Positions 1-8,789 of a stretch of 64,000 nt of DNA are shown here, piece after piece. The translations under genes and the position numbers were made by a program. Source of the DNA: Microcoleus sp. FACHB-1515 (lineage in GTDB: Bacteria; Cyanobacteriota; Cyanobacteriia; Elainellales; Elainellaceae); contig NZ_JACJPO010000038.1 of NCBI RefSeq assembly GCF_014696105.1, positions 1-64,000 on the forward strand, given 5' to 3'. The notes beneath the pieces are model-generated. The model made no database searches, was not told where the DNA came from, and worked only from the letters and a program-made list of their open reading frames with translations. How positions within the stretch are numbered: position 1 is the stretch's first letter; each line of letters opens with the position of its first letter.

Positions 1-96
1 CAGGTTGCTGGAGTATGCTTTACTCATGGCTCTCACGGTGCTGCGGACTACTTACTTGCAGCGTACATCCGGAGAGCTTTTTTACGTCATCTTTGA
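1..96 (+). CDS. 3' end of an unrecognised gene (partial)
   Basis: An open frame enters from the left edge and ends at TGA 94-96. It gives 31 residues, including FTHGSHGAADYLL and ending in IRRAFLRHL. The frame is open to the edge and its stop sits just before the convergent gene at 101-577, which is the usual spacing here. The tail is too short to assign a family. It could also be a chance frame. Confidence 0.35.
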   Translation, partial: QVAGVCFTHGSHGAADYLLAAYIRRAFLRHL

Positions 97-100
97 CTTT

Positions 101-577
101 TCAAACCTCCTCTAACTGACTTGTAGAAGAAAGTTTTTGATGCAGTAGTTGCTTTTTGGGATCAAGATGTGACAAATCGCCAAAAGTTCTGGCTTTAAAG
201 AGGTCAAGTAATGACAGATTAGGAATATCTGGTACATAAGTTATAACCCTGCCAGTTAACGCTTTAGCCTCTATCAATTCCTCAAAGGTTTCATACACTA
301 TGTTCCACTTGTTAAGAAAATCAGACTGATTTCCTGCTAACTTGTTAACATACTGGTTCACAAGATAGAAATAAACGCGATCATTTTTTTGAATAAACTT
401 GCGAAAATGAAGAAGATAAGACTCAAGCTGTTCCACTGTTGGTGTGCTTTCAGGCAAAGATCTATCTGAAAATCCAATTTCTTCACCGAAATTGAAATGT
501 TGATAAAACGATTTGGATGTGAGCCTGTTAGCTTCAATAATAAATAATTCTAATTCATTGACAGGAGAACATTTCAT
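101..577 (-). CDS. hypothetical protein, 158 aa
   Basis: No family is recognised. The product is acidic to neutral and soluble-looking, with no signal peptide or membrane segment. The middle part (about residues 50-90) is rich in aromatic residues (FRKF, YFYLVNQY) and looks alpha-helical. The start is ATG at 577 with no clear ribosome binding site. The coding sequence is visibly richer in A/T and uses more AAT, AAA and TTT codons than the genes from 983 onward, and it has none of the HIP1 octamers common elsewhere. It therefore looks like accessory or acquired DNA (inference). It is convergent with the partial gene at the left edge. Confidence 0.55.
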   Translation of the reverse strand: MKCSPVNELELFIIEANRLTSKSFYQHFNFGEEIGFSDRSLPESTPTVEQLESYLLHFRKFIQKNDRVYFYLVNQYVNKLAGNQSDFLNKWNIVYETFEELIEAKALTGRVITYVPDIPNLSLLDLFKARTFGDLSHLDPKKQLLHQKLSSTSQLEEV

Positions 578-982
578 AGTCGTTGAAGTTTAAACTTCCC
601 TCAGTCTACTTGCTTGACCCAAAATACTACACCGGGGGCTTTAAGGATGCCCTTACAGATAACTTAGAGCAACCTAACAATTTATTGTACAGAGCGGATC
701 CGTCTTAGTTGCCTCATCCAGGTAGTTATGCAGACTGCTTGCTGTTTAATCTACTCACACATGCCGTTGAGCAGCAGGCATTGCGTGTATTAATGCTGAT
801 TCGGGTCGTTAGACTGCAAAGCTCTAGATTTGTGCTTCTCGGTGTGAGAAAGAGTGAAGGAGTGTGGCAACTGAAATTGGAAACTCGATCGCCCCTTTCC
901 AACTCGTTTCCGGCAGCGAAGCCATCGCCCACATCCACCGCACTGCTACGATAAAGCGGCAGCGTGCAAAAGGCAATGGCGG
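578..982. other. intergenic stretch with a possible lost 5' part of the protease gene
   Basis: No convincing complete gene lies here. From about 864 to 980 a second frame, entered at a possible GTG at 864 preceded by AAGGAG, encodes residues such as FQLVSGSEAIAHIHRTA. It ends at TAG 978-980, where the frame of the downstream protease takes over with its ATG at 983. A single missing base near 975 would join the two frames. The stretch 600-860 shows no gene. Confidence 0.35.
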
Positions 983-3085
983 ATGGTAGGTTCAACCCCT
1001 GAAGGAACACCGCTTGTTCCGGGCGTTTTGGCTGAGCAAGAAGGCGTAATTTTGCAACGAGGCGGCGAGGAGTTGGCGATCGACAAGCTGAGCGATCGCT
1101 TCACCGTGCGCTTGATGAGTGAAATGGATTTGGAGTCGCTGACGGCGGTGTTGGGAGCGCGATCGAGTCGAGCCATTCCGGGTGTCGATTTGGTGGCCGT
1201 TCAGGTCGAATCCAGTCAGCTTGACGCGACGATGCAGCGGGCGCGAAGTCTCTCCACCGTTGCGTTTGCCAGCCATGTCTATCAGCTTCGCAACAGCCCG
1301 GATACGTTTGTGTATCTGACTGATGAAGTGACCGTGCAGTTTAACGATCGCGTTGCCAAGCAATCGATCGGCATGGAAATGGCACAGTTGGGGCTGCAAG
1401 CCTTTCAACAGGTTGAAGGCGTTCCGCAAACCTTTATCTTTCGGGTTACTTCTCAAGCGCAGGACAATCCGATTAAGCTGGCAAATCAACTGATGCGGCG
1501 GGCAGACGTTTTGCTGGCGGAACCGAACATCGTGGTTCGGCAGGAGTTGCACTATCGGCCTCGCGATCCGCTTTACGCCCAGCAGTGGTATCTCAATCAC
1601 GGCGGCGGACAGCAGCTTGCAGCCGGATCGCATATCTTCGCCGAAGCCGCTTGGGAGATTACAAGGGGAAATCGATCGATCGTGATTGCCATTGCCGACG
1701 ATGCGATCGATCTGAACCACCCGGATTTTCAGGGCAAAGGCAAGATCGTTGCCCCCAGAGATCTCAAGGGTCGCGATGCAATTCCGCTGCCGGAGCAGCC
1801 AGGGGAAAATCACGGAACTGCCTGCGCGGGCGTTGCGGTTGCGGAAGAAAACGGCGTTGGAATTGTCGGGGTTGCTCCGGGCTGTGCGCTGCTGCCAATT
1901 CGCACAACAGGCTTTTTGGATGATTCTGCGGTTGAGCAGGTGTTTAACTGGGCGATCGAGCAGGGCGCCAGCGTCATTTCCTGTAGCTGGGGGCCAAGTG
2001 CCGTTTATTTTCCGCTCTCGCTCCGCCAGCGAGCCGCGATCACCCGCGCCGCCACGCAGGGACGCAACGGCAAAGGCTGCGTTGTTGTGTTTGCAGCGGG
2101 CAATGCCAACCGTCCAATTAACGGCTCGGTGAATGAACAGGGCTGGCAGGCGAATGTCATTCAGGGCGTAACCACTTGGCTAAACGGCTTTGCGGTTCAC
2201 CCCGATGTGATGACGGTGGCGGCAACAACGAGTTTGGGCAAAAAAGCAGCCTACAGCAATTGGGGCGCGGGCATTGCGATCGCGGCTCCCAGCAACAACG
2301 CGCCGCCCGGACTGTGGCTTCAGCGCACGGGCTACACCTTTTCCGCTCCGGTTCTCAAGGGGCCATTTCCCGGTCGGGGCGTTGTGACAACCGATCGCGT
2401 CGCTGCACCAGGCTACAGCACAGACAGCTTCACGGCAGATTTTGGCGGCACGTCGAGCGCGTGTCCGGTCGTGGCAGGTGTAGCCGCGCTGATGCTTTCG
2501 GCCAATCCGGATTTAACAGCGGCTGAAGTCAAGCAAATCATGCAGTCCACCGCCGATAAGTTGATTGATGCCGATGCTGATCCGCAGCTTGGGCTGGCAA
2601 AAGGCACCTATGATAGCAGCGGCTACTCGCAGTGGTTTGGCTTTGGCAAGGTGAATGCAGCCAGAGCAGTGCAGGCGGCACAGAGTCGAATTGCGCCTGC
2701 GCCGATCGCCACACGGCAGGTACAAGGATTGAATTCACAGGCGATCGACATTCCCGACTACGAACCGCAAGGCGCAACCAGCAGCATCAGCATCACAGAC
2801 AGCGGGAATCTGCGCGATATTCAGGTGACGATCGACGTGGAACACAGCTTTTTAGGCGATGTGAGCATCAGTTTGATTGCGCCTAACGGTGCAATTGTGC
2901 TGCTTCAGGGACGGACGTTGGGGCGATCGACGCGCCTCCAAACCACCTACACGCTGCAAACCACGCCGATGCTGAGGCAGTTCTTGAATCGATCGATCTC
3001 AGGACGCTGGCAGGTGCGGCTTGTGGACGCAGCGCTGCTGAACGTAGGTCGATTGCGCGGCTGGCAAATTGTCCTTGGCGTGTGA
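983..3085 (+). CDS. subtilisin-like S8 serine protease with C-terminal P domain
   Basis: Peptidase of the S8/kexin type, 700 residues. The catalytic triad is visible: Asp in IADDAID near residue 239, His in ENHGTACAG near 276, and Ser in GGTSSACPVVAG near 490. An N-terminal region of about 200 residues precedes the catalytic domain and resembles an inhibitory propeptide (LQRGGEELAIDKLSDRF near residue 25). The last about 110 residues form a proprotein-convertase P domain (SISITDSGNLRDIQVTID, LGDVSISLIAPNG). No signal peptide is seen at the ATG used, but the true N-terminus may lie upstream in another frame. The last 87 bp overlap the convergent plsC gene. Family assignment is firm, the start is not. 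Confidence 0.9.
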   Translation: MVGSTPEGTPLVPGVLAEQEGVILQRGGEELAIDKLSDRFTVRLMSEMDLESLTAVLGARSSRAIPGVDLVAVQVESSQLDATMQRARSLSTVAFASHVYQLRNSPDTFVYLTDEVTVQFNDRVAKQSIGMEMAQLGLQAFQQVEGVPQTFIFRVTSQAQDNPIKLANQLMRRADVLLAEPNIVVRQELHYRPRDPLYAQQWYLNHGGGQQLAAGSHIFAEAAWEITRGNRSIVIAIADDAIDLNHPDFQGKGKIVAPRDLKGRDAIPLPEQPGENHGTACAGVAVAEENGVGIVGVAPGCALLPIRTTGFLDDSAVEQVFNWAIEQGASVISCSWGPSAVYFPLSLRQRAAITRAATQGRNGKGCVVVFAAGNANRPINGSVNEQGWQANVIQGVTTWLNGFAVHPDVMTVAATTSLGKKAAYSNWGAGIAIAAPSNNAPPGLWLQRTGYTFSAPVLKGPFPGRGVVTTDRVAAPGYSTDSFTADFGGTSSACPVVAGVAALMLSANPDLTAAEVKQIMQSTADKLIDADADPQLGLAKGTYDSSGYSQWFGFGKVNAARAVQAAQSRIAPAPIATRQVQGLNSQAIDIPDYEPQGATSSISITDSGNLRDIQVTIDVEHSFLGDVSISLIAPNGAIVLLQGRTLGRSTRLQTTYTLQTTPMLRQFLNRSISGRWQVRLVDAALLNVGRLRGWQIVLGV

Positions 3086-3805
3086 CGCCATCACGAGTTC
3101 ACGAGCGGGAACAGGCTGACCTGAAAGTGCTCTCAGCCTCAGTTCTAAATCCACTGTGAGGTGTTTAGCGTCTTGCTTAGCGTTGCCTTGGCAGTAGTCA
3201 GCAACCTGGAGCGGGCGATCGATTTGAATTTTGACATCTGTTCCCCACTGCGGATAGGGATCGCTGTAGTGCAAATTGATCGGCACAATTTTCACATTCA
3301 AGTTCGGCTGACTCAGTTCAGCTTGAATTGCGAGTCTGGCAAGTCCGGGTTTGAGCGGATGCACTTCGTTGTCGCGGAAGATGCCACCTTCCGGAAAGAT
3401 CACGAGCATTTCCTTGTTTTCTAGCACTTCCACGCCGTGCCGGAGGCTAGCGATCGTCGGACGCTTCGTATTGACGGGAAATCCACCCAGGCGACGGATA
3501 AACCAGCCTTGCACGCCGCGCACTTCATCTGCCGACACCATAAAGCGCAAATCGCGTCCCGTTACGTTACGTCCGGTCGCAAACGGAACAAGAATGGCGT
3601 CCCAGCGAGCGCGATGTGTTGGGGCAAGGATGACTGGCCCCTCTGTCGGCAAATGCTCTTGTCCGGTCACGGCGATGTCACCAAAATAAAGCGGCAGCAC
3701 CAAGCGATGAGCGAGCGGATACACGATCGGCGTCAACCAAGGGGAAAACCGCGAATTGACCGCAGCGACAGATTCAGTAGATTTGCCAGAAAAAGGGAAC
3801 ACCAT
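2999..3805 (-). CDS. plsC: 1-acyl-sn-glycerol-3-phosphate acyltransferase (PlsC family)
   Basis: Membrane-associated acyltransferase that makes phosphatidic acid or a related lipid. The HxxxxD motif is present as THRARWDA, followed by the glycerol-phosphate binding FPEGG near residue 137 and a conserved VPINLHY. Length (268 aa from ATG 3805; a GTG at 3811 is also possible) is typical. The C-terminal about 28 residues are encoded within the 3' end of the protease gene on the other strand and lie beyond the acyltransferase core, so they look like a tail formed by loss of an earlier stop (inference). Family assignment is secure; exact acyl substrate cannot be told. Confidence 0.88.
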   Translation of the reverse strand: MVFPFSGKSTESVAAVNSRFSPWLTPIVYPLAHRLVLPLYFGDIAVTGQEHLPTEGPVILAPTHRARWDAILVPFATGRNVTGRDLRFMVSADEVRGVQGWFIRRLGGFPVNTKRPTIASLRHGVEVLENKEMLVIFPEGGIFRDNEVHPLKPGLARLAIQAELSQPNLNVKIVPINLHYSDPYPQWGTDVKIQIDRPLQVADYCQGNAKQDAKHLTVDLELRLRALSGQPVPARELVMASHAKDNLPAAQSTYVQQRCVHKPHLPAS

Positions 3806-3979
3806 AGACACCAGGGAAAAGCTGCTGAAAACTTGATTGCTGCATTTAGCCTACAGACTTTGGCTGCACCTTCCTTCTGACTTCAGGACAGTTCATTTGC
3901 CGTCCTTGCAGTCGGGAGTTCAGCACAGGGAAATACACAAAAGTAAATATACCCAATCCTACGGGGCGATCGCATCCCC

Positions 3980-4462
3980 TCATCTTCTCTGGGAAAACCA
4001 TTGCTGAAGCTGATCGCGACAGTTCGCCTCTAAAATGCCTGCCCAAACGATCGGGCGATGATTTGAGCATGGACTATCGGGAATATTTGCCACCGTCCGC
4101 ACTGAGCCAGTTTTCGGATCGTCTGCCCCATACACCAGTGTTCCCAACCGCGCTGCCACGATCGCGCCCGCACACATCGGGCAAGGCTCCAGCGTCACAT
4201 ACATCGTGCAATGCTCCAAATGCCAAGTATTCAGCTTCGCGCCTGCCGATCGCAAGGCGACAATTTCGGCATGAGCGGTCGGATCACAATCGCGCTCCCG
4301 CCGATTTTCTCCTTCTGCAATCAGTTCATCTCTCGCTACAATCACTGCCCCGACTGGAACTTCGCCCGCCAATCCCGCCGCTTCCGCGAGTTCGATCGCC
4401 CGCTGCATCCAGCGGACGTGATTACGGTAGATCGGATTGTCGGTGGCGATCGAGCTAGGCAT
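3980..4462 (-). CDS. tadA: tRNA-specific adenosine deaminase
   Basis: Deaminates A34 of tRNA-Arg(ACG) to inosine. The zinc site is complete: HAEIVALR with the catalytic Glu and PCPMCAGA with two Cys. The conserved NTWHLEHCTMYVTLEPCPMC region is typical of TadA rather than of cytidine or guanine deaminases. The start at ATG 4462 gives 160 aa, the usual TadA size; the frame is open further upstream but that part has no family similarity and would run through grxC. The chosen start overlaps the end of grxC by 8 bp, suggesting translational coupling. Confidence 0.93.
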   Translation of the reverse strand: MPSSIATDNPIYRNHVRWMQRAIELAEAAGLAGEVPVGAVIVARDELIAEGENRRERDCDPTAHAEIVALRSAGAKLNTWHLEHCTMYVTLEPCPMCAGAIVAARLGTLVYGADDPKTGSVRTVANIPDSPCSNHRPIVWAGILEANCRDQLQQWFSQRR

Positions 4463-4766
4463 TTTCGGCAAGGAGCGCGTCGAGCTTTCCGGCGCGATCG
4501 ATCGCGTACAAATCATCGCAGCCGCCGATGTGTTGATTGTTGATGAAAATTTGAGGGACGCTGCGGCGACCCCCTGCGCGATCGGCCATTTTGACTCGTG
4601 CCGCCCCGTCTCCATCGATTTTGTATTCAGTAAAATTCACGCCTTTCCAGCGCAGCAAAACTTTGGCGCGAATGCAGTAGGGACAGGTTTGCCAGGTGTA
4701 AATTTCAACATTGGCATGAACGCGATCGGAAGGCCGACGCAGCAGGAAATTCATTAACTGATTCAT
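4455..4766 (-). CDS. grxC: glutaredoxin 3
   Basis: Dithiol glutaredoxin of 103 aa. The active site is CPYC in the context TWQTCPYCIRAK, followed by the cis-proline motif SVPQIFI and the glutathione-binding GGCDDL, all expected for the GrxC class. It reduces disulfides with glutathione in the cytosol. It sits between an unidentified gene (26 bp upstream) and tadA (8 bp overlap) on the same strand, so probably belongs to an operon led by argH or the small gene before it. The start may be Met1 or Met5. Confidence 0.93.
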   Translation of the reverse strand: MNQLMNFLLRRPSDRVHANVEIYTWQTCPYCIRAKVLLRWKGVNFTEYKIDGDGAARVKMADRAGGRRSVPQIFINNQHIGGCDDLYAIDRAGKLDALLAENA

Positions 4767-4791
4767 GCTTTTAACTTAACAAGAACTTTGG

Positions 4792-5202
4792 TTAATCTGC
4801 GATCGCTGGAAGAGATACAGATTGAAATTCTCGCTCACCCATCGACCAGGCCAAAGCACCACAAACAATGTCAAGCATGATTGCGCCCTCACAGCGAATC
4901 CAAAAGACTGGTTCAACGGGTGTATCGCAATTCACTTGCCAGCGATCTTCTACAAGCAGCTTTTGTAGTTCTGCTTTTGAAGTAATCAATTCAAGCTTGG
5001 TTTCGCCAACGAAGAACCATTCATCATCGTCTGCTGTTTTAGCCACTCTCAAACGAGTATATTTGCTACAGCGCATGACAATGTCTTCAAGCGAGATAGC
5101 AGGCGCAAAATTAAGAACAATCGCACCGTTTGGAACGTCGATCGAGATGACAAGATCAGCATTACTCAACAAGGTTTTGCAGATTCGTTGTAGTTCTTCC
5201 AT
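4792..5202 (-). CDS. hypothetical protein, 136 aa
   Basis: No family is recognised. The protein is acidic and soluble, with alternating beta-like segments (DLVISIDVPNGAIVLNF, DEWFFVGETKLELI) and two cysteines in the C-terminal half (WIRCEGAIMLDIVCGAL). No signal peptide or membrane helix is seen. It starts 12 bp after the argH stop and ends 25 bp before grxC, all on the same strand, so it is very likely co-transcribed with them. The gene order alone does not reveal its job. Confidence 0.7.
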   Translation of the reverse strand: MEELQRICKTLLSNADLVISIDVPNGAIVLNFAPAISLEDIVMRCSKYTRLRVAKTADDDEWFFVGETKLELITSKAELQKLLVEDRWQVNCDTPVEPVFWIRCEGAIMLDIVCGALAWSMGEREFQSVSLPAIAD

Positions 5203-5214
5203 TCGAGAAACTGT

Positions 5215-6606
5215 CTAGTTCATGCGCTGTTTGGCGCGATCGATCGCCTCTCTCACCTGCTCAAAACCTGTGCCACCATAGCTATTACGAGCCGCCACGA
5301 CTTGGCGAGGCGCGATCGCCTCATAAATATCCGATTCAAACGCGGGATGCAAAGATTTCCACTCGTCGATCGATAGATCTTTGAGCAGTTTGCCCGATGC
5401 GATCGAGGTTTTCACAACTTTACCGACGAGGTTGTAGGCTTCGCGGAACGGCACACCTTTGGCAGCCAGATAATCCGCGACATCAGTGGCGTTGGAGAAG
5501 TCTTCTTCGACGGCAGACTGGAGGCGATCGCGCTTAAATTCCAGTCCTTCTCGCATCAAAATTGTGGTAGCTTCGAGGCAGGCTTGAACAGTTTTTACTG
5601 CGTCGAATAATGCTTCTTTATCTTCCTGCAAATCTTTGTTGTAAGCCAGCGGTAGACCTTTCATTAGCGTGAGCATTGCCTGCAAATGGCCGAAGACGCG
5701 CCCGGATTTACCGCGCACCAATTCCGGCACATCGGGATTTTTTTTCTGCGGCATAATGCTTGATCCGGTTGCACAGCTATCGCGCAGAGTGACGAAGCTA
5801 AATTCTTGAGAAGACCAGTTGATTACTTCTTCAGAAAGTCGTGAGAGATGCACCATGATTAGGCTGGCGGCGGCGAGAAATTCGATCGCAAAATCGCGAT
5901 CGCTGACGGCATCCAAACTGTTACCGTAAACCTGATCAAAGCCGAGCAAATTCGCGCTGAAGTGGCGATCGATGGGAAAAGTGGTTCCGGCCAATGCGCC
6001 TGCACCGAGCGGCGAAATATTCACGCGCTTGTAAACATCGCCCAAGCGTTCCCAGTCGCGCTGCGTCATTTCGACATAAGCCAGCAGGTGATGCGCCAAG
6101 CTGACAGGCTGCGCTCTTTGCATGTGCGTGTAGCCAGGAATTAACGTTTCGATATGCTGTTCGGCCAGACCGATCAAAACTTGCTGAAATTCGCGAATTT
6201 GACTTCGGATGGTGTTAATTTGATCGCGCAAATAAAGGCGGGTATCGGTGCCAACTTGGTCGTTGCGCGATCGCGCCGTGTGCAGTTTTTTCCCCAGGTC
6301 GCCCAAAATTTCGGTCAGACGACGTTCGACGGCAAAATGAACGTCTTCTGCTTCGACGCTGGGACGAAAATAGCCTTGACGATATTCCTGGCGAATTTGC
6401 TCTAGACCATTGACCAGTCGATCGCCTTCGTCGGATGAAATAATTCCGGTGCGGGCAAGCATTTGAGCGTGAGCTTGCGATCCGGTGATGTCATATTCAA
6501 GTAGGGCGATATCAAAATCAATACTGGCATTGAAGCAAGCGATCGCCGGATGCAAAGCCGACTCAAATCGCTGGCTCCAGGTTTGCTGCTGCGGTTCACT
6601 TACCAC
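5215..6606 (-). CDS. argH: argininosuccinate lyase
   Basis: Last step of arginine synthesis, cleaving argininosuccinate to arginine and fumarate. The fumarase/aspartase-superfamily signature [15 protein letters not shown] is intact, as are [12 protein letters not shown] and the catalytic His region [13 protein letters not shown]. The best start is GTG at 6606 (463 aa), which places the conserved [10 protein letters not shown] eleven residues from the N-terminus; the frame is open to a TTG at 6633 that adds nine residues with no family similarity. It leads a minus-strand run with the hypothetical gene, grxC and tadA. Confidence 0.96.
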   Translation of the reverse strand: MVSEPQQQTWSQRFESALHPAIACFNASIDFDIALLEYDITGSQAHAQMLARTGIISSDEGDRLVNGLEQIRQEYRQGYFRPSVEAEDVHFAVERRLTEILGDLGKKLHTARSRNDQVGTDTRLYLRDQINTIRSQIREFQQVLIGLAEQHIETLIPGYTHMQRAQPVSLAHHLLAYVEMTQRDWERLGDVYKRVNISPLGAGALAGTTFPIDRHFSANLLGFDQVYGNSLDAVSDRDFAIEFLAAASLIMVHLSRLSEEVINWSSQEFSFVTLRDSCATGSSIMPQKKNPDVPELVRGKSGRVFGHLQAMLTLMKGLPLAYNKDLQEDKEALFDAVKTVQACLEATTILMREGLEFKRDRLQSAVEEDFSNATDVADYLAAKGVPFREAYNLVGKVVKTSIASGKLLKDLSIDEWKSLHPAFESDIYEAIAPRQVVAARNSYGGTGFEQVREAIDRAKQRMN

Positions 6607-6659
6607 TGACTCTAGCCTTGAGCGACACAACAAAGAACAAACAAATTAAACCGCAAATT

Positions 6660-6884
6660 TTAGCCGTAGCTGGTAAAGCTGCGTACCAAATAGCCCAGCA
6701 CAAGGCCAATTAGAAATGCCCAAACTTGTCCGGACTGAATGAAATTGTCAAGTGCCGCACTGAAGCTGGAAAAAACACGATTTTGAAATTGGGCCAGCAA
6801 CGCTAGATCAACAGACTGCATCTGCTGCGCGAAATCCTGCACGCTGCTGAAATCGCCGATCGCCACTAAATGAATGAAATCCAT
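6660..6884 (-). CDS. small membrane protein, 74 aa
   Basis: Starts at ATG 6884 (ATG 6887 and GTG 6890 are in frame just before) after an AGGAG ribosome binding site. The N-terminal two thirds are amphipathic (VQDFAQQMQSVDLALLAQF). The C-terminal end has one membrane helix (VWAFLIGLVLGYLVRSF). It lies about 50 bp upstream of argH on the same strand. No function can be assigned. The clean ribosome binding site and defined helix argue that it is a real gene. Confidence 0.6.
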   Translation of the reverse strand: MDFIHLVAIGDFSSVQDFAQQMQSVDLALLAQFQNRVFSSFSAALDNFIQSGQVWAFLIGLVLGYLVRSFTSYG

Positions 6885-7009
6885 CATCACTCCTGATCAA
6901 TCCGCACAATCAATAACCGCCCTTAAGTCTGCCATAATCTAGGCTTGCTGAAACGATCGCGATCGATTTTTCTTTGGCAGAAGCGGTCAGTCCGAACCGC
7001 CCTCATCTC

Positions 7010-8449
7010 TCAGGAAGAGGGATTTAGCAAGGGCGGCGGTTCGGCTGCCACCCGCAGCACCACAAGCGTCATATCGTCATCTGCACTGCGAGCCGCGCCG
7101 ACAAACTTTTGCACTTGGGCAAACAGATGTTCCAAAATGGCCTGCGGATCGCTGTAGTTGGTGCAAGCCCACTGGAAGGCGCGAATCAAATTTTCTTCGT
7201 CAAATCGATCGCCCTTCGCGTTTGCCGCATCGGTGAAGCCGTCGGTGTAGTAGATGATCGTGTCTCCCGGTTCAAGCTGAACTTGAGCATCGTGATACTG
7301 CGTGTCCATGTCCAGCCCGATCAGCATTCCCAGCGTGTCCAGTCGGGCGATCGTTTTGGTCGCGGCTTTCCACAACAGCGGCGGGTTGTGCGCGGCATTG
7401 CTGTAGGACAAAATCCGCGACCGCGTGTCGTACTCGGAATAAAACAGCGTCACAAAGCGATTCGAGTTTTCCAAGTCGCCATACATGACGTGGTTGAGGT
7501 GCTGCAAAATCCGAGCGGGCGAGTGGCCGTTCAGCACTTCCGCCCGCAGCATGCCGCGCAGCATCGTCATGATCAATCCGGCGGGAACGCCTTTGCCCAT
7601 CACATCCCCGATCGCCAAGCTCCAGCGGTTCGATTCGGTTCTGCCGGATTTGCGGCTGCGGAGTTTGTCGTAGTTGGCCGGAATGAAATCGTAGTAGTCG
7701 CCGCCGACGCGATTGGCCGTTTGGCAGCGAGCCGCCAATGCGATGCCTTCGATGTTTGGACAGGTGCGCGGCAAAAGCTGATGCTGAATTTCCGCGCCAA
7801 TTTCCATTTCGCGATCGAGCCGTTCTTTCTTTCGCAGCTCGACCGTAAGCTGATCGTTTTCGATCGCCACAGCGGTTTGATCGGCCACCAGCCGCACCAG
7901 CTTTTGGCGCGTTTCCGTCCAGGCATACGCCGGATCGCGACTGAAAACGTACAGCCTGCCACGCTCGGTATTTTTGACCAAAATCGCCGTGCCAAAAAGC
8001 TGCATGTTGCCGCCCAAGTTGCGGCTGAACTGGGCATCGAGGGCAAGCGTGGGCTGGGCGATCGCCTTGCCCGGACTGGCGGCGATCGCGGAAGTCACCT
8101 GTCGAGTCGCGGTTTCCAGCGCTTTGCGGACATCTTGACACTGCTGCGTATCGGGACAGTGCAGGCGTTCCAGCCGCATCTGACCGTTCGGCTTAAACAA
8201 AACGAGTGCGCCGCCGTCGGCATCCGTAACGCGACTGGCGATCAAAGGCGTGAGTTCAAGAAACTGGTTGAGGTTGTTGAAGCTGCGGAGGGCAAAACCG
8301 AGCGAACTGAGCAAATCTTGAATTTTGTTTTGCTCGCGGTTCAGGCGCGAAACCAGTTCCTTCAGCGCAAAAACGGGCGTGATGTCCGAGGGCGCACCAG
8401 GGCGATCGGAAGGTTGAGAAGGCTGTCGAGGAACGGGCGCAGGTGTCAT
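7010..8449 (-). CDS. GAF domain plus PP2C-type (RsbU/SpoIIE) serine phosphatase
   Basis: Predicted cytosolic signalling phosphatase of the RsbU class, about 479 aa from ATG 8449; a TTG at 8512 adds a short, hydrophobic but unlikely N-terminus. A GAF-like sensor domain covers about residues 40-200, with a short coiled stretch (RKKERLDREMEIGAEIQHQLLP) leading into the SpoIIE/PP2C domain. Metal-ligand motifs are visible: GGDYYDF, GDVMGKGVPAG and YYTDGFTDAAN. Such enzymes normally dephosphorylate an anti-anti-sigma factor in a partner-switching circuit, but no STAS or HPK2-type kinase gene is adjacent. The antisense strand carries a long spurious open frame. Confidence 0.88.
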   Translation of the reverse strand: MTPAPVPRQPSQPSDRPGAPSDITPVFALKELVSRLNREQNKIQDLLSSLGFALRSFNNLNQFLELTPLIASRVTDADGGALVLFKPNGQMRLERLHCPDTQQCQDVRKALETATRQVTSAIAASPGKAIAQPTLALDAQFSRNLGGNMQLFGTAILVKNTERGRLYVFSRDPAYAWTETRQKLVRLVADQTAVAIENDQLTVELRKKERLDREMEIGAEIQHQLLPRTCPNIEGIALAARCQTANRVGGDYYDFIPANYDKLRSRKSGRTESNRWSLAIGDVMGKGVPAGLIMTMLRGMLRAEVLNGHSPARILQHLNHVMYGDLENSNRFVTLFYSEYDTRSRILSYSNAAHNPPLLWKAATKTIARLDTLGMLIGLDMDTQYHDAQVQLEPGDTIIYYTDGFTDAANAKGDRFDEENLIRAFQWACTNYSDPQAILEHLFAQVQKFVGAARSADDDMTLVVLRVAAEPPPLLNPSS

Positions 8450-8619
8450 TCGCAGAGGGCTACACAGAACCAATAGGCTGCAAGCTCGAATCAAACGGCC
8501 AAAACTCCGCAACTTGCAAAAACCGGAATTTGGTTGGGTTAAATTCTAACGAATGCGATCGCCATTGCTGGCTTGTCCGAGGTGGAATTTTTGATCGATT
8601 GAATCTAACCCGATCCTGG

Positions 8620-8646
8620 TTGACAGTTGCCATCGCAGGATATGAA
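8620..8646 (+). promoter_or_regulatory. possible sigma-70-type promoter upstream of ribD
   Basis: TTGACA at 8620-8625 is followed after 15 bp by TATGAA at 8641-8646. The spacer is shorter than the ideal 17 bp. It lies 144 bp before the ribD start in a gene-free stretch of about 340 bp (8450-8789) that holds no other recognisable feature and no FMN riboswitch consensus. Confidence 0.25.
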
Positions 8647-8789
8647 TGCTATTGATAGCGTGAATTGTCCATTCTGCCAATAGGCCAGTCGGGTAGATTT
8701 AACGAAATCGCTACAATCGCTGAGGTCTAGGGTTAAAAGTTAGCGAATCGCCAAGCTTGATTTTGGCTACGTGGACTGGGAGGAAGGAA

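Noticed and set aside
7109-8476. 455-codon open frame on the plus strand opposite the RsbU-like phosphatase gene
   Set aside because: It is a mirror frame of a clear PP2C gene, with an unnatural Arg/His/Val-rich composition and no domain.
8450-8789. FMN riboswitch upstream of ribD
   Set aside because: No RFN-element consensus or stem layout was found; only a weak promoter-like pair.
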